Source of the DNA: Actinokineospora xionganensis
Lineage (GTDB): Bacteria > Actinomycetota > Actinomycetes > Mycobacteriales > Pseudonocardiaceae
Direction: 5' to 3'
Assembly (NCBI RefSeq): GCF_014323725.1
Contig: NZ_JABVED010000010.1
Coordinates: 124,001 to 188,000, forward strand
Length of the DNA stretch: 64,000 nt
Positions within the stretch are counted from its first letter, which is position 1. Each line of letters begins with the position of its first letter. Positions 43,592 to 53,097 of the stretch are shown piece by piece. Both the position numbers and the translations under genes were made by a program. The notes beneath the pieces are model-generated. The model did not search any database. It was not told the DNA's origin and worked only from the letters and a program-made list of their open reading frames with translations.

Positions 43592-44349
43592 CGGACGGGA
43601 CTCGGGGCACTGGCATCCCCGACAGGTCGCCGTGGTCTGTCGACTTGCTCGCCGACCTGCACGCGGGCGTGCTGGATCCGCGCGAGAGCGCCCAGCTGTG
43701 GGCCCAGGTCAACACCGACCCGCAGGCCCGAGCGATCATCGACGCGCTCGACTCGGTCAAGGACGACCTGGAGCAACTGCGCGACGCCCCGGCACCGCCG
43801 ATGCCCGCGCACTTCGCCGCCCGGCTCGACGCGGCACTCGACGCTGAGGCCCGGCGTGCGTTCAGTGGTCAGCAGGCGGGCGCCCCGGTCATCGACCTGG
43901 CTGAGGCTCGGCGCAAGCGCTCCCGCCGGATGGCGTGGGGTGTCGGCGCTCTGACCGCGGCCGCGGCCGCCGTCGCGGTGACGGTCGCGGTGCTGCCCGG
44001 CGCGAAGCAGACCACCGATGGCGTCGCCGCCCCGGTGCCGTCCGCGGCGGAGGGCACGGGCGTGGAGCCGCCACTCGCGGTGAAGACCGAGGACATCGGC
44101 ACCGTCGCGGGGCAGTTGGGCGGCAAGAAGGACTACGGCCCGCTCAAGGACCAGGCCGGTCTCGACAAGTGCCTTGAGCGCAGTGGGCTCGACCCGGCGA
44201 AGGCGCAGACCATCGGCGTCCGGCCGGTCACACTCGACGGAAAGCCGGGCGTGATGGCGATGCTCACCACCGGCGAGGCCACCAAGTTCCGCATCCTCGT
44301 CGTCCAGGCTGACTGCACCGAGCTGTTCAACGGCACGATCGGCCGCTGA
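43588..44349 (+). CDS. rsmA: Anti-sigma-M factor
   Basis: A 253-residue single-pass membrane protein. The cytoplasmic N-terminal 110 residues (VDLLADLHAGVLDPRESAQL, a helical anti-sigma-like region) are followed by a basic stop, one membrane helix (about 118-140) and an external domain of about 110 residues with two Cys (about residues 194 and 243) that could form a disulfide. Translational coupling to sigM and the mycobacterial order support its role in holding SigM at the membrane. No zinc-binding HxxxCxxC motif is present. Confidence 0.82.
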   Translation: MTDGTRGTGIPDRSPWSVDLLADLHAGVLDPRESAQLWAQVNTDPQARAIIDALDSVKDDLEQLRDAPAPPMPAHFAARLDAALDAEARRAFSGQQAGAPVIDLAEARRKRSRRMAWGVGALTAAAAAVAVTVAVLPGAKQTTDGVAAPVPSAAEGTGVEPPLAVKTEDIGTVAGQLGGKKDYGPLKDQAGLDKCLERSGLDPAKAQTIGVRPVTLDGKPGVMAMLTTGEATKFRILVVQADCTELFNGTIGR

Positions 44350-44360
44350 ACCACCTGATC

Positions 44361-44398
44361 GCAAACGTTTGCGGGGGATCTCTGCCGAGGTCCCCCGC
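44361..44398 (+). terminator. Terminator hairpin and palindrome after the anti-sigma gene
   Basis: GCGGGGGA (44371-44378) pairs with TCCCCCGC (44391-44398). Directly before it lies a perfect 12-base palindrome, GCAAACGTTTGC (44361-44372). The hairpin separates rsmA from trxB. The palindrome may be part of it or a separate protein site. Confidence 0.6.
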
Positions 44399-44426
44399 AC
44401 TCGTGTGCCCTGTCACCGACGGCGGC

Positions 44427-44453
44427 GGAACAACCGGCCCCTACGATCGCGTT
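44427..44453 (+). promoter_or_regulatory. SigR/SigH-like oxidative-stress promoter of trxB
   Basis: GGAAC at 44427-44431 and GTT at 44451-44453 (preceded by C) are 19 bases apart, matching the GGAAC/T-N18-19-GTT pattern used by actinobacterial SigR/SigH for thioredoxin genes. It lies about 50 bases before the trxB start. Confidence 0.6.
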
Positions 44454-44503
44454 GACATCCAATGCGACCGGGCAAGACGTCCGGCGGAGTCGATGGAGGG
44501 CAA

Positions 44504-45499
44504 ATGCCTGCGGACGTGGACCAGATCCGGAACCTGATCATCATCGGTTCCGGGCCAGCCGGGTACACAGCGGCCGTGTACGCGGCGCGCGCCCAGCTCG
44601 AACCGCTGGTCTTCGAGGGGTCCCAGTTCGGCGGCGCCCTGATGACCACCACCGAGGTCGAGAACTTTCCCGGCTTCCGCGACGGCATCATGGGCCCGGA
44701 CCTGATGGAGCAGATGCGCGCGCAGGCCGAGCGGTTCGGCGCCGAACTCCGTCCCGAGGACGTCGAGGAAGTCGACCTCACCGGCGAGATCAAGTACGTG
44801 ACCGCCAACGGGACGCGCTACGCGGCGAAGGCCGTCGTGCTCGCCATGGGCGCGGCCGCCCGCTACCTCAACGTGCCCGGTGAGCAGGAACTGCTCGGCC
44901 GCGGCGTCTCCGCGTGCGCCACCTGCGACGGGTTCTTCTTCCGCGACCAGGACATCGCCGTCCTCGGCGGCGGCGACTCGGCGATGGAGGAGGCCACCTT
45001 CCTCACCCGCTTCGCCAAGTCGGTCACGATCATCCACCGGCGCGAGGAGTTCCGGGCGTCGAAGATCATGCTGGAGCGCGCCAAGGCCAACGAGAAGATC
45101 CGCTGGCAGCTCAACACCGCGGTCACCGAGGTCCTCGGCGACACCAGCGTGACCGGCCTCAAGATCGCCGACACGATCACCGGCGAGGTCTCCGAACTGC
45201 CGGTCACCGGCTTCTTCGTCGCGATCGGCCACGACCCGCGCAGCGCGCTGGTCAAGGGCCAGGTCGACCTCGACGACGCGGGCTACGTGCTGGTCAAGGG
45301 CCAGAGCACCTACACCAACCTCGACGGCGTGTTCGCCGCCGGTGACCTCGTGGACCACGAGTACCGCCAGGCCATCACCGCCGCGGGCTCCGGCTGCGCG
45401 GCCGCGATCGACGCGGAGCGCTGGCTCGCCGAGCACGGCGAGGCCAAGGCCGAGATCGCCTCCGAGTTCGTCGGTGGCGGCTACGCCTCCGCCAACTGA
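44504..45499 (+). CDS. trxB: Thioredoxin reductase
   Basis: An NADPH-dependent flavoenzyme that reduces TrxA. The 331-residue protein has the FAD motif [15 protein letters not shown], the redox-active CATC in [11 protein letters not shown], the NADPH motif [10 protein letters not shown] and the C-terminal FAD motif [10 protein letters not shown]. The ATG at 44504 has GGAGGG 3 bases upstream; an in-frame ATG at 44462 lacks a site. It carries a SigR/SigH-like promoter and is followed 28 bases later by trxA. Confidence 0.96.
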   Translation: MPADVDQIRNLIIIGSGPAGYTAAVYAARAQLEPLVFEGSQFGGALMTTTEVENFPGFRDGIMGPDLMEQMRAQAERFGAELRPEDVEEVDLTGEIKYVTANGTRYAAKAVVLAMGAAARYLNVPGEQELLGRGVSACATCDGFFFRDQDIAVLGGGDSAMEEATFLTRFAKSVTIIHRREEFRASKIMLERAKANEKIRWQLNTAVTEVLGDTSVTGLKIADTITGEVSELPVTGFFVAIGHDPRSALVKGQVDLDDAGYVLVKGQSTYTNLDGVFAAGDLVDHEYRQAITAAGSGCAAAIDAERWLAEHGEAKAEIASEFVGGGYASAN

Positions 45500-45527
45500 C
45501 CATTCACACACACCACAGGGAGAGAAG

Positions 45528-45857
45528 ATGGCAGGCAACACCGTCCTCGTGACCGACAACTCGTTCGCGGACGAGGTGCTGATGAGCGACAAGCCCGTTC
45601 TCGTGGACTTCTGGGCCACCTGGTGCGGCCCGTGCAAGATGGTCGCCCCGGTGTTGGAGGAGATCGCCCGCGACAACCCCGAGAAGATCACCGTCGCGAA
45701 GCTCGACATCGACCAGAACCCCGGCATCGCCCGTGACTACAAGATCATGTCCGTGCCGACCATGATCCTGTTCGAGAAGGGCCAGCCGGTGAAGACCATC
45801 GTCGGCGCCAAGCCCAAGGCGGCCATCCTCAAGGACCTCGAGGACTATCTCGCCTGA
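45528..45857 (+). CDS. trxA: Thioredoxin
   Basis: A 109-residue cytoplasmic thioredoxin with the classic active site FWATWCGPCKM and the cis-proline region KIMSVPTMILF. AGGGAGAG lies upstream of the ATG. It is co-transcribed with trxB, its reductase. A long inverted repeat follows. Confidence 0.97.
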   Translation: MAGNTVLVTDNSFADEVLMSDKPVLVDFWATWCGPCKMVAPVLEEIARDNPEKITVAKLDIDQNPGIARDYKIMSVPTMILFEKGQPVKTIVGAKPKAAILKDLEDYLA

Positions 45858-45880
45858 TAAAAGCGGTCGGCGAAGCAACC

Positions 45881-45929
45881 CGAACCCGGGGTACGCGCGT
45901 CTCGTTAAGGACGCGGGGCCCCGGGTTCG
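45881..45929 (+). terminator. Terminator of trxB-trxA
   Basis: An 11-base-pair perfect stem (45881-45891 with 45919-45929) enclosing a 27-base loop that can fold further (GCGTC/GACGC), followed by GCGTTTCTC. It lies about 23 bases after the trxA stop. Confidence 0.7.
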
Positions 45930-46046
45930 GCGTTTCTCTGACCCACCCACGCCCCTTCCGCGAAGTGGCCAGGCTGACAGGGCACAATGATGAGCTGTCA
46001 GGAACCGCTCCGGCTCCGCCGGAGCCCAACCGGAGAGCGAGGGTGC

Positions 46047-47195
46047 ATGCGGGTACTCCGCCGCGGCGATGGGGGTCCTGCTGTAACCGAGGTCCGGTCC
46101 ACGCTTCTTGCGCTGGGCCTGCTGCCTTCGGTCACCGGCATGACTGAACCTGGGTTGTTCGACCAGGCCATGGAACACGCCGTTCGCGCCTTCCAGCAGC
46201 AGCGTGGACTGATCACCGACGGGCTCGTCGGCCCGGCCACCTACCGCGCCCTGCGCGACGCGACCCACCAGCTCGGTGGCCGTCCGCTCGCGTTCATGGT
46301 CTCCGCCCCGATCACCGGCGACGACGTGCTCACCCTGCAGGAACGCCTGCTCGAGCTCGGCTACGACGCGGGTAGGCCCAACGGCGTCTTCGGCGCCCAG
46401 ACCGAGTCGGCCCTGCGCAACTTCCAGCGCGACTACGGCCTGACCGTCGACGGCATCTGCGGCCCGGAGACGGTCCGCGCCCTGCGCCAGCTGTCCCCGC
46501 GCGCCCGCGGCGGCCGCCCGGTCCTGCTGCGCGAGCAGGAGCGGGTCCGCAAGGCCGGTCCGCGCCTGCGCGGCAAGCGGATCGTCATCGACCCGGGCCA
46601 CGGCGGCGCCGACACCGGGCTGTCGGTCGGCGGGGTCAACGAATCCGACCTGATGTGGGATCTGGCCAGCAGGCTCGAAGGCCGGATGGTCGCCACCGGC
46701 ATGGAGGCCCTGCTTTCCCGCGGCCGCGAGCAGTGCCCGCCGGACGAGGCCCGCGCCGCGTTCGCCAACGAGGCGGGCGCCGACCTGTTCCTCTCGCTGC
46801 ACACCGACTCGAACGCCTCGCCGCGCGCCCAGGGCGTCGCGAGCTTCCACTTCGGCAGTGGCAACGGCACGACGTCGACCCTCGGCGAGGCCATGGCCGG
46901 GCTGATCCAGCGCGAGTTGGCCATGCGCACGGGCCTGCGGGACTGCGGGACACACCCGAAGACATGGGACATCCTGCGGCTCACCCGCTGCCCGGCGGTC
47001 CGCATCGAGATCGGCTACCTCACCAACGTCGACGACCGGGCCCGGCTGTCCGACCCGGCGTTCCGCGATGTCGTCGCCGAGGGAATCCTCGTCGCGGTGA
47101 AGCGGCTCTACCTGCTCGGGGAGAACGACCAGCCGACCGGCAGCTTCACCTTCGCCGACGTGCTGGCCCACGAACTCCTGGCCAAAGCCGAGTAG
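46047..47195 (+). CDS. cwlM: CwlM-type N-acetylmuramoyl-L-alanine amidase homologue
   Basis: A 382-residue protein with two peptidoglycan-binding repeats (residues about 10-65 and 88-145; AVRAFQQQRGL and ALRNFQRDYGLTVDG). An amidase_3 domain follows (about 172-365) with zinc-site residues IDPGHGG, the Glu in GVNESDL and SLHTDSN, plus the catalytic Glu in RIEIGYL. There is no signal peptide, as in mycobacterial CwlM, which works in the cytoplasm as a PknB-phosphorylated regulator of MurA and MurJ. The Thr-rich C-terminus (PTGSFTFADVLAHE) is the region where that phosphosite lies. The start is the ATG at 46047. Confidence 0.9.
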   Translation: MRVLRRGDGGPAVTEVRSTLLALGLLPSVTGMTEPGLFDQAMEHAVRAFQQQRGLITDGLVGPATYRALRDATHQLGGRPLAFMVSAPITGDDVLTLQERLLELGYDAGRPNGVFGAQTESALRNFQRDYGLTVDGICGPETVRALRQLSPRARGGRPVLLREQERVRKAGPRLRGKRIVIDPGHGGADTGLSVGGVNESDLMWDLASRLEGRMVATGMEALLSRGREQCPPDEARAAFANEAGADLFLSLHTDSNASPRAQGVASFHFGSGNGTTSTLGEAMAGLIQRELAMRTGLRDCGTHPKTWDILRLTRCPAVRIEIGYLTNVDDRARLSDPAFRDVVAEGILVAVKRLYLLGENDQPTGSFTFADVLAHELLAKAE

Positions 47196-47220
47196 TTAGG
47201 TCCTGTCCGCAGGACCTAAC
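47195..47220. terminator. Bidirectional terminator between cwlM and the GNAT gene
   Basis: A perfect 11-base-pair stem (47195-47205 with 47210-47220) and 4-base loop that overlaps both convergent stop codons. Confidence 0.85.
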
Positions 47221-47842
47221 GCTGGAGCACCGGGCTCGCGGTGCTCACCGAGACCGTCCCCAGCAGCCGCTCGAGCGCCGCCTCGACGTCTTCCTTCCAG
47301 GTGATGGCCGAGCGCAGTTCAAGGCGCAGGCGGGGCCACCGGGGGTGCGGGCGCACGGTCTTGAAGCCGACGCTCGTCAGGAAGTCGGCGGGCACGACGC
47401 AGGACCGCTCCTCGTCGGGCTGGGCGTCGCCGAAGGCCTCGATCGCCTTCACACCGCGCCTGGTCAGGTCTTTCGCGACGGCCTGGACCAACATTCGGCC
47501 GAGTCCGCCACCACGGAACTCCGGCACGACGTGGAAGCCGGTCAGGACGACCGAGTCGGCGCTCACCGGCGACGTCGGGAAGGCCGAAGCCCGCGGGACC
47601 GCGTTCGGCGGCGCGTAGAGGACGAACCCGACGGGCAGTTTGTCGCTGTAGACGACGCGCCCGCAGGAACCCCACTCCAAAAGGACGCTCGAAACCCAGG
47701 CCTCTTTCTCGAGTTCGCAGGTGCCGAACTCCTCAGCCTGCTCTTTGAGGTGTGGCGCTAGTTCCCAGTACACGCATCCGCGACAGTGCTTCGGAAGGTG
47801 CTCCAGGTTGTCCAACGTGACGCCTACAACGCGTCGCGACAC
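47216..47842 (-). CDS. GNAT-family N-acetyltransferase
   Basis: A 208-residue protein with a GNAT core. It contains LPVGFVLYAPPN, then the acetyl-CoA-binding segment VVPEFRGGGLGRMLVQAV (the Arg/Gly-x-x-Gly-x-Gly/Ala type) and a C-terminal SVGFKTVRPHP. An N-terminal Cys pair (HCRGC) and other Cys (GTCELE) may bind a metal. It corresponds in position to mycobacterial Rv3916c. The GTG at 47842 follows GGGAGG; an ATG at 47860 is possible. The substrate is unknown. Confidence 0.78.
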   Translation of the reverse strand: MSRRVVGVTLDNLEHLPKHCRGCVYWELAPHLKEQAEEFGTCELEKEAWVSSVLLEWGSCGRVVYSDKLPVGFVLYAPPNAVPRASAFPTSPVSADSVVLTGFHVVPEFRGGGLGRMLVQAVAKDLTRRGVKAIEAFGDAQPDEERSCVVPADFLTSVGFKTVRPHPRWPRLRLELRSAITWKEDVEAALERLLGTVSVSTASPVLQR

Positions 47843-48018
47843 CCAACCTCCCGCACACATGCGATGCCTCGCGGAACGACCGTCCGCAGGAGGACGGCGT
47901 GATACCCAACCCAGAATAGGACCATGTGCCCTGCGCGGGAACCGTTGAAGCGATAATCAGGGCTAAGTCACCTGTCCGGTTACACTCGATTGATCTACCT
48001 GCACCGACGGAGCGCCCG

Positions 48019-49335
48019 ATGACGCCTGGACAGCCGCCGGAGAGACTCGGCGCGCGCAGCCTCGACCCGCACCTGCAGCGCTACGCCGCGCGAGCTGCGG
48101 GGATGACGGCATCCGAGGTCCGTGCGCTGTTCGCGGTGGCGAGCCGTCCGGAGGTCGTCTCGCTCGCGGGCGGGATGCCGAACCTGGCCGCGCTGCCGCT
48201 GGACTTCCTGTCCGAGCAGGTCGCTTCGATCATCACCGACGAGGGTCTGACCGCGCTGCAGTACGGCTCGGCGCACGGTGTCCCACTGCTGCGTGAGCAG
48301 ATCTGCGAGGTGATGGCTCTGGAGGGCGTCACCGGCCACCCCGACGACTTGGTCGTCACCGTCGGCTCGCAGATGGCACTGGACCTGGTGACCCGCATCT
48401 TCTGCGATCCAGGCGACATCGTCCTGGCCGAGGGGCCGTCGTACGTGGGCGCCCTGGGCACCTTCGCGTCGTACCAGGCCGACGTCCGGCATGTCGCCAT
48501 GGACGAGCACGGGCTGGTCCCCGAAGCGCTGCGGGCCGCCCTGGGCGCCGCCCAGCAGGCCGGTCGGCGGGTCAAGTTCCTCTACACGATCCCGAACTTT
48601 CAGAACCCCGCAGGCGTGACGATGGCGGTCAACCGCCGGGCCGAGGTGCTCGACATCTGCGCGCGCCACGACGTGCTCGTCATCGAGGACAACCCGTACG
48701 GCCTGCTCGGCTTCGACGGACAGATCTACCCGGCGCTGCGCTCGATGGACGCCGACAACGTGATCTACCTCGGCTCGTTCTCCAAGACCTTCGCCTCCGG
48801 CCTGCGCGTCGGCTGGGCGCTGGCGCCGCACGCCGTGCGCGAGAAGCTGGTGCTGGCGGCCGAATCCGCGTCGCTGTGCCCGCCGACGCTCAACCAGCTG
48901 ATCGTCTCGCGCTACCTCGCCACGCACGACTGGAAGGGCCAGATCAAGTCCTTCCAATCGATGTACCGCGAACGGCGCGACGCGCTGCTGTCCGGCCTGG
49001 AACAGCACATGCCGCCCGGCTGCACGTGGACGCGGCCCGACGGCGGCTTCTTCGTCTGGATGACCGTGCCGGAAGGTGTGGACACCAAAGCGATGCAGCC
49101 GCGCGCGGTCACCGCCCGGGTCGCCTACGTTCCCGGAACCGGCTTCTACGCCGACGGTTTCGGCAGCAGGCAGATGCGGCTGTCGTTCTGCTACCCACCG
49201 CCCGAGCGGATCTCCGAGGGCGTGCGCAGGCTCGCGAGCGTGCTCACCGAGGAGATCGAACTGCTCAACACCTTCGGTCCGTCGACGAGTCGTTCGCTCT
49301 CGGGACCGCAGACCCCCACGCCCGACACCGCGTGA
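48019..49335 (+). CDS. PLP-dependent aminotransferase (class I/II, MocR/2-aminoadipate type)
   Basis: A 438-residue fold-type I aminotransferase without a DNA-binding domain. Motifs are VSLAGGMPNLAALP, LQYGSAHGVPLLREQI, TIPNFQNPAGVTM, EDNPYGLL and the PLP-lysine motif LGSFSKTFASGLRVGWALAP. This pattern is close to 2-aminoadipate or aromatic aminotransferases. It is not in the mycobacterial version of this region. The ATG at 48019 begins the conserved N-terminus. The gene is followed 26 bases later by a D-Ala-D-Ala-ligase-like gene, so a role in amino-acid supply for the wall is possible but unproven. Confidence 0.85.
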   Translation: MTPGQPPERLGARSLDPHLQRYAARAAGMTASEVRALFAVASRPEVVSLAGGMPNLAALPLDFLSEQVASIITDEGLTALQYGSAHGVPLLREQICEVMALEGVTGHPDDLVVTVGSQMALDLVTRIFCDPGDIVLAEGPSYVGALGTFASYQADVRHVAMDEHGLVPEALRAALGAAQQAGRRVKFLYTIPNFQNPAGVTMAVNRRAEVLDICARHDVLVIEDNPYGLLGFDGQIYPALRSMDADNVIYLGSFSKTFASGLRVGWALAPHAVREKLVLAAESASLCPPTLNQLIVSRYLATHDWKGQIKSFQSMYRERRDALLSGLEQHMPPGCTWTRPDGGFFVWMTVPEGVDTKAMQPRAVTARVAYVPGTGFYADGFGSRQMRLSFCYPPPERISEGVRRLASVLTEEIELLNTFGPSTSRSLSGPQTPTPDTA

Positions 49336-49361
49336 TCAATCGGATAGTCAAGGAGTTCGCA

Positions 49362-50312
49362 GTGACCGATCGCTTCGTGGCCGTACTCGCCGGAGGCCTG
49401 TCCCACGAGCGCGATGTGTCGTTGCGGTCCGGCAGGCGGATCTCCGCCGCCCTGCGGACGGTCGGGGTCACGGTGCAGGAGTGGGACGCCGACGCGAACC
49501 TGCTGCACCGGCTGCGCGAACACCGGCCCGACGCGGTCGTCGTCGCGCTGCACGGCGGCGAGGGTGAGAACGGCTCGATCCAGACGATCTTGGACCTCCT
49601 GTCGATCCCGTACGTGGGCACCGATCCGGACGCGTGCAGGCGGTCGTGGGACAAGCCGACCGCCAAGGCGGAGCTGGCGCGCGCGGGAGTGCTGACGCCG
49701 GACTGGGTCGTGCTGCCGCACAGCACGTTCCGCGAACTGGGCGCGGCGCCCGTCCTGGAGTCGATGGTGCAGCGGCTGGGTCTGCCGCTGATGCTCAAGC
49801 CCGACAAGGGCGGCTCGGCGCTCGGCGCCCAGGTGGTGCGCGACGCGGCGAACCTGCCGACCGCGATGGTCGGCTGCCTCGCCTACAGCGACGCCGTCCT
49901 CGCCGAGAAGTTCGTCGACGGAGTCGAGGTCGCGGTCACGGTGATCGACGGGCCGGATGGCCCCGAGGCGCTTCCCGCGGTCGAGATCGTCCCGGAGAGC
50001 GGCGTCTACGACTACACCGCCCGGTACACCGCCGGACTCACGACTTTCCACACCCCGGCCCGGCTCGACCCGAAGACCGCCGACGCTGTCGCCGAACTCG
50101 CGGTGACAGCGCACAAGCTCCTCGGGCTCCGCGACATCTCGCGGACCGACGCCGTCATCGATCCGTCGGGCGCCGTCCACTTCCTCGAAGTGAACCTGTC
50201 GCCGGGACTGACCGAGACCTCGCTGGTGCCGATGGCGGTCGAGGCGGCCGGTCGGTCGCTCGGCGCGATCTATGCCGGGCTGATCGACCGAGCCATCGCC
50301 CGCTCACGCTGA
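49362..50312 (+). CDS. D-alanine-D-alanine ligase-like ATP-grasp protein
   Basis: A 316-residue ATP-grasp enzyme with Ddl features. It has the N-terminal VAVLAGGLSHERDVSLRSG, VVALHGGEGENGSIQ, the ATP-grasp segment MLKPDKGGSALGAQVV and FLEVNLSPGLTETSLVP with the metal-binding Glu/Asn. It is shorter than the main Ddl of actinobacteria (about 360-370), so it may be a second, origin-linked paralogue. The substrate could be D-Ala or another amino acid. The GTG at 49362 has AAGGAG 6 bases upstream. It is downstream of the aminotransferase. Confidence 0.8.
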   Translation: MTDRFVAVLAGGLSHERDVSLRSGRRISAALRTVGVTVQEWDADANLLHRLREHRPDAVVVALHGGEGENGSIQTILDLLSIPYVGTDPDACRRSWDKPTAKAELARAGVLTPDWVVLPHSTFRELGAAPVLESMVQRLGLPLMLKPDKGGSALGAQVVRDAANLPTAMVGCLAYSDAVLAEKFVDGVEVAVTVIDGPDGPEALPAVEIVPESGVYDYTARYTAGLTTFHTPARLDPKTADAVAELAVTAHKLLGLRDISRTDAVIDPSGAVHFLEVNLSPGLTETSLVPMAVEAAGRSLGAIYAGLIDRAIARSR

Positions 50313-50333
50313 GTGAAATTCACCCACTCAGCG
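50307..50333. terminator. Hairpin between ddl-like gene and parB
   Basis: A perfect 9-base-pair inverted repeat, CGCTGAGTG / CACTCAGCG (50307-50315 with 50325-50333). It overlaps the stop of the plus-strand ligase and lies downstream of the convergent parB. Confidence 0.7.
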
Positions 50334-50381
50334 CCATCGTCACCGTGACGTAAGTACCTGGTGTGATCCCTTGCGGGATTT

Positions 50382-51371
50382 CTATGTCTGAATTGTCCTA
50401 TTTTCCGCCATCATGCCGACGATGCGTTCGAGGTCGTCAACCGACCCGAATTCGACGACAATCCGGCCTTTTCGCTTCCCGAGTTCGACTCGGACGCGGG
50501 TGTCGAACTTGTCCGACAGCCGCTCGGCGACGTCTTGGAGGCCAGGGGCGACCATCGGCTTGCGCGGCGCGGCCTTCGGCTTGGCGGCGGGAGCGCTCTT
50601 CGCGAGCGTGACCGCTTCCTCGGTCGCGCGGACCGACAACCCCTCGGCGACGATGCGGGTCGCCAGCTCCTCCTGCTCGCCCGGCTCCTCAAGTCCCAGC
50701 AGAGCACGCGCGTGCCCGGCGGACAGCACGCCCGCGGCGACTCGGCGCTGCACGGGGAGGGGGAGTTTGAGCAGTCGGATGGTGTTGGTGATGACCGGCC
50801 TGCTGCGCCCGATGCGGACCGCCAGGTCCTCGTGCGTCACCTCGAACTCTTCGAGCAGCTGCTGGTACGCGGCCGCCTCTTCGAGCGGGTTGAGCTGGAC
50901 CCGGTGGATGTTCTCCAGCAGCGCGTCGCGCAGCATGGCGTCGTCGGCCGTCTGCCGGACGATCGCGGGGATGCGCTTGAGCCCGGCTCGCTGCGACGCG
51001 CGCAGCCTGCGCTCGCCCATGACGAGCTCAAACTTGTCGTCACCCAGCTCACGAACCACGATCGGCTGCATGAGCCCGAACTCGCGGATCGAGTGCTCCA
51101 ACTCGGCGAGCGCGTCCTCGTCGAACACCTGCCGCGGCTGCTTCGGGTTCGCCATGATCGACGCCGTGTCGATCTCCCGGTAGACCGCGCCCGCGACGCT
51201 GCCGGTGTGGCCGGGCGCCCGGTGGTTGTTGTGGTGGTTATTGGTCAGCCCCTCGATCCGCACCTCCGTTCGCGGCGTCGTCACGTCGACGGGAGGCGGC
51301 GGCGGGCCCTGGGGGATGAGTGCGGCGAGGCCACGGCCCAGGCCGCCCTTGCGTCCGGCTGGTCCGGTCAT
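50382..51371 (-). CDS. parB: Chromosome partitioning protein ParB
   Basis: ParB binds parS sites near the origin, spreads as a CTP-dependent clamp and is moved by ParA. The 329-residue protein has the N-terminal ParA-interacting segment ([15 protein letters not shown]), the CTP/box region [20 protein letters not shown] with [12 protein letters not shown], the helix-turn-helix ([20 protein letters not shown]) and a C-terminal dimerisation domain. The ATG overlaps the parA stop (ATGA). Four parS sites lie within 3.5 kb upstream. Confidence 0.96.
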   Translation of the reverse strand: MTGPAGRKGGLGRGLAALIPQGPPPPPVDVTTPRTEVRIEGLTNNHHNNHRAPGHTGSVAGAVYREIDTASIMANPKQPRQVFDEDALAELEHSIREFGLMQPIVVRELGDDKFELVMGERRLRASQRAGLKRIPAIVRQTADDAMLRDALLENIHRVQLNPLEEAAAYQQLLEEFEVTHEDLAVRIGRSRPVITNTIRLLKLPLPVQRRVAAGVLSAGHARALLGLEEPGEQEELATRIVAEGLSVRATEEAVTLAKSAPAAKPKAAPRKPMVAPGLQDVAERLSDKFDTRVRVELGKRKGRIVVEFGSVDDLERIVGMMAENRTIQT

Positions 51372-52264
51372 TGCTGTACCTCTGCTCCTCGGAAGGCGAC
51401 TTCACGCGCGGCGTCCAGGTACGACATGGCGCCGCGGGAACCTGGGTCGTAGGCGAGCACGGTCTGGCCGTAGCCGGGGGCTTCGGAGACCTTCACGCTG
51501 CGCGGGATGACGGTCTTGAGGACCGTGTCGCCGAAGTGGTGGCGGACCTCCGAGGTCACCTGGTCGGCGAGCTTGGTGCGGCCGTCGTACATCGTCAGCA
51601 GGATCGTCGAGACGGTCAGCGCGCGGTTCAGGTGACTCTGCACAAGCTCGATGTTGCGCAGCAGCTGGCTGAGTCCTTCGAGCGCGTAATACTCGCACTG
51701 GATGGGGATCAGGACTTCCTGGGCGGCGACCATCGCGTTGACGGTCAGCAGACCGAGTGACGGCGGGCAGTCGATGAAGACATAGTCCGGGTTGAGCTGG
51801 TCGAGCGCCTCGTCGGAGAGCGCCTCCTTGAGCCGGGACTCACGGCCGGCCATCGAGACCAACTCGATCTCGGCTCCCGCCAGGTCGATCGTGGCGGGCA
51901 CGCAGAAGAGGAGATCGGACTGGTCGCTGGTCTGCGCGGCGTCGGCGAGGGTCACCTCGCCGAGAAGCACCTCGTAGACCGACGGCGTGCCGGACCGGTG
52001 GTCGACCCCGAGCGCGGTGCTGGCGTTGCCCTGCGGGTCGAGGTCGATGACCAGGACACGTAGCCCGTGCATGGCGAGCGCGGCGGCCAGGTTGACGGTG
52101 CTGGTCGTCTTGCCGACCCCACCCTTCTGGTTCGCCACGGTCATCACGCGCCGGTGAGTGGGGCGCGGGAACGGTGCTTCCGGGTGCTTCATCCGGGTGG
52201 CCCTGGCGGCCTCTTCAGCTATGGGCGTCCAACCTGCGACGGATGCGGGAGACGGCTGAGTCAC
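51368..52264 (-). CDS. parA: Chromosome partitioning ATPase ParA
   Basis: A 298-residue deviant-Walker ATPase. It has the P-loop [17 protein letters not shown] (about residues 44-60), Walker A' [11 protein letters not shown] and Walker [13 protein letters not shown]. About 40 N-terminal residues precede the fold, as in other actinobacterial ParA proteins. GTG start; a parS-like site lies 25-40 bases upstream, between parA and rsmG, so ParB could bind at the parAB promoter region. It is coupled to parB by a 4-base overlap. Confidence 0.96.
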   Translation of the reverse strand: MTQPSPASVAGWTPIAEEAARATRMKHPEAPFPRPTHRRVMTVANQKGGVGKTTSTVNLAAALAMHGLRVLVIDLDPQGNASTALGVDHRSGTPSVYEVLLGEVTLADAAQTSDQSDLLFCVPATIDLAGAEIELVSMAGRESRLKEALSDEALDQLNPDYVFIDCPPSLGLLTVNAMVAAQEVLIPIQCEYYALEGLSQLLRNIELVQSHLNRALTVSTILLTMYDGRTKLADQVTSEVRHHFGDTVLKTVIPRSVKVSEAPGYGQTVLAYDPGSRGAMSYLDAAREVAFRGAEVQQ

Positions 52265-52288
52265 TGGTTTTTCCCCCTCGAAAGCCGT

Positions 52289-52304
52289 TGTTTCACGTGG
52301 AACA
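52289..52304. promoter_or_regulatory. parS site 1 (one mismatch)
   Basis: TGTTTCACGTGGAACA, 15 of 16 matches to the parS consensus TGTTTCACGTGAAACA, in the rsmG-parA spacer. Confidence 0.85.
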
Positions 52305-52318
52305 TCCTCGCTCCGTTC

Positions 52319-53008
52319 TCAGGCACGGTATGCACCCTGATCCTTCCTTGTCCGCCTGCGCGTCATCGCCACCCGGTCGACGACCACGACCGTCGTCGGC
52401 ACCTCGAGGACATCAGCCCCGCAGGTCTCGACCCGCGGATCGGCGCCACCCAGTCTGGCCACGGCCTGCCGGTCCCGTGCGATCTCCTCGACGGCGCTGG
52501 TGCCCTTGAGTGCCACCAGTCGGCCACCGACTCGGAGCAACGGCAGACACCACCCACACAACTTGGCAAGTGGGGCGACGGCCCGGGCGGTGACCACATC
52601 GGCACCGGCGACGTCGTCCTTGATGCTCGGTTCCTCGGCTCGGCCGCGGAGAACGATGACCGACGTCAGTCCGAGAGTCTCCACGACCTCGTCCAGCCAC
52701 GCCACCCGTCGGGCCATAGGTTCCACCAGAACTATCTGAAGATCCGGCCGGGCGATGGCGAGCGGGATCCCCGGCAGCCCGGCCCCGGAGCCGACGTCGA
52801 CCACCCGGGACTCGACAGGCATCTGCTCGGCGACCACGGCGGAGTTGAGGACATGCCGATCCCAGAGCCGCTCGACCTCACGCGGCCCGATAAGTCCCCG
52901 CTCCACCCCATGCTCGGTCAGCAACCCGACGAACCGCTCCGCGAGCTCCAGCCGATCTCCGAACACAGCGGCAGCAGTGGCCGCGACGGTCCGGTCAACG
53001 TTGGTCAT
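52319..53008 (-). CDS. rsmG: 16S rRNA (guanine-527-N7) methyltransferase
   Basis: It methylates G527 of 16S rRNA with S-adenosylmethionine. The 229-residue protein has the SAM-binding motif [17 protein letters not shown], the upstream [15 protein letters not shown] and the downstream [11 protein letters not shown]. The ATG at 53008 begins the normal N-terminus; the frame is open further upstream through a parS site, which is not expected to be translated. It is first in the rsmG-parA-parB run. Confidence 0.95.
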   Translation of the reverse strand: MTNVDRTVAATAAAVFGDRLELAERFVGLLTEHGVERGLIGPREVERLWDRHVLNSAVVAEQMPVESRVVDVGSGAGLPGIPLAIARPDLQIVLVEPMARRVAWLDEVVETLGLTSVIVLRGRAEEPSIKDDVAGADVVTARAVAPLAKLCGWCLPLLRVGGRLVALKGTSAVEEIARDRQAVARLGGADPRVETCGADVLEVPTTVVVVDRVAMTRRRTRKDQGAYRA

Positions 53009-53029
53009 ACCGAATAAGTCCCATCCCGA

Positions 53030-53045
53030 TGTTTCACGTGAAACC
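53030..53045. promoter_or_regulatory. parS site 2 (one mismatch)
   Basis: TGTTTCACGTGAAACC, 15 of 16 matches, just upstream of rsmG. Confidence 0.88.
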
Positions 53046-53097
53046 GTGCACTCCGATTGTCGCTGATGCCTCCGGACGACTCCGCAGGCGCTCCGCA

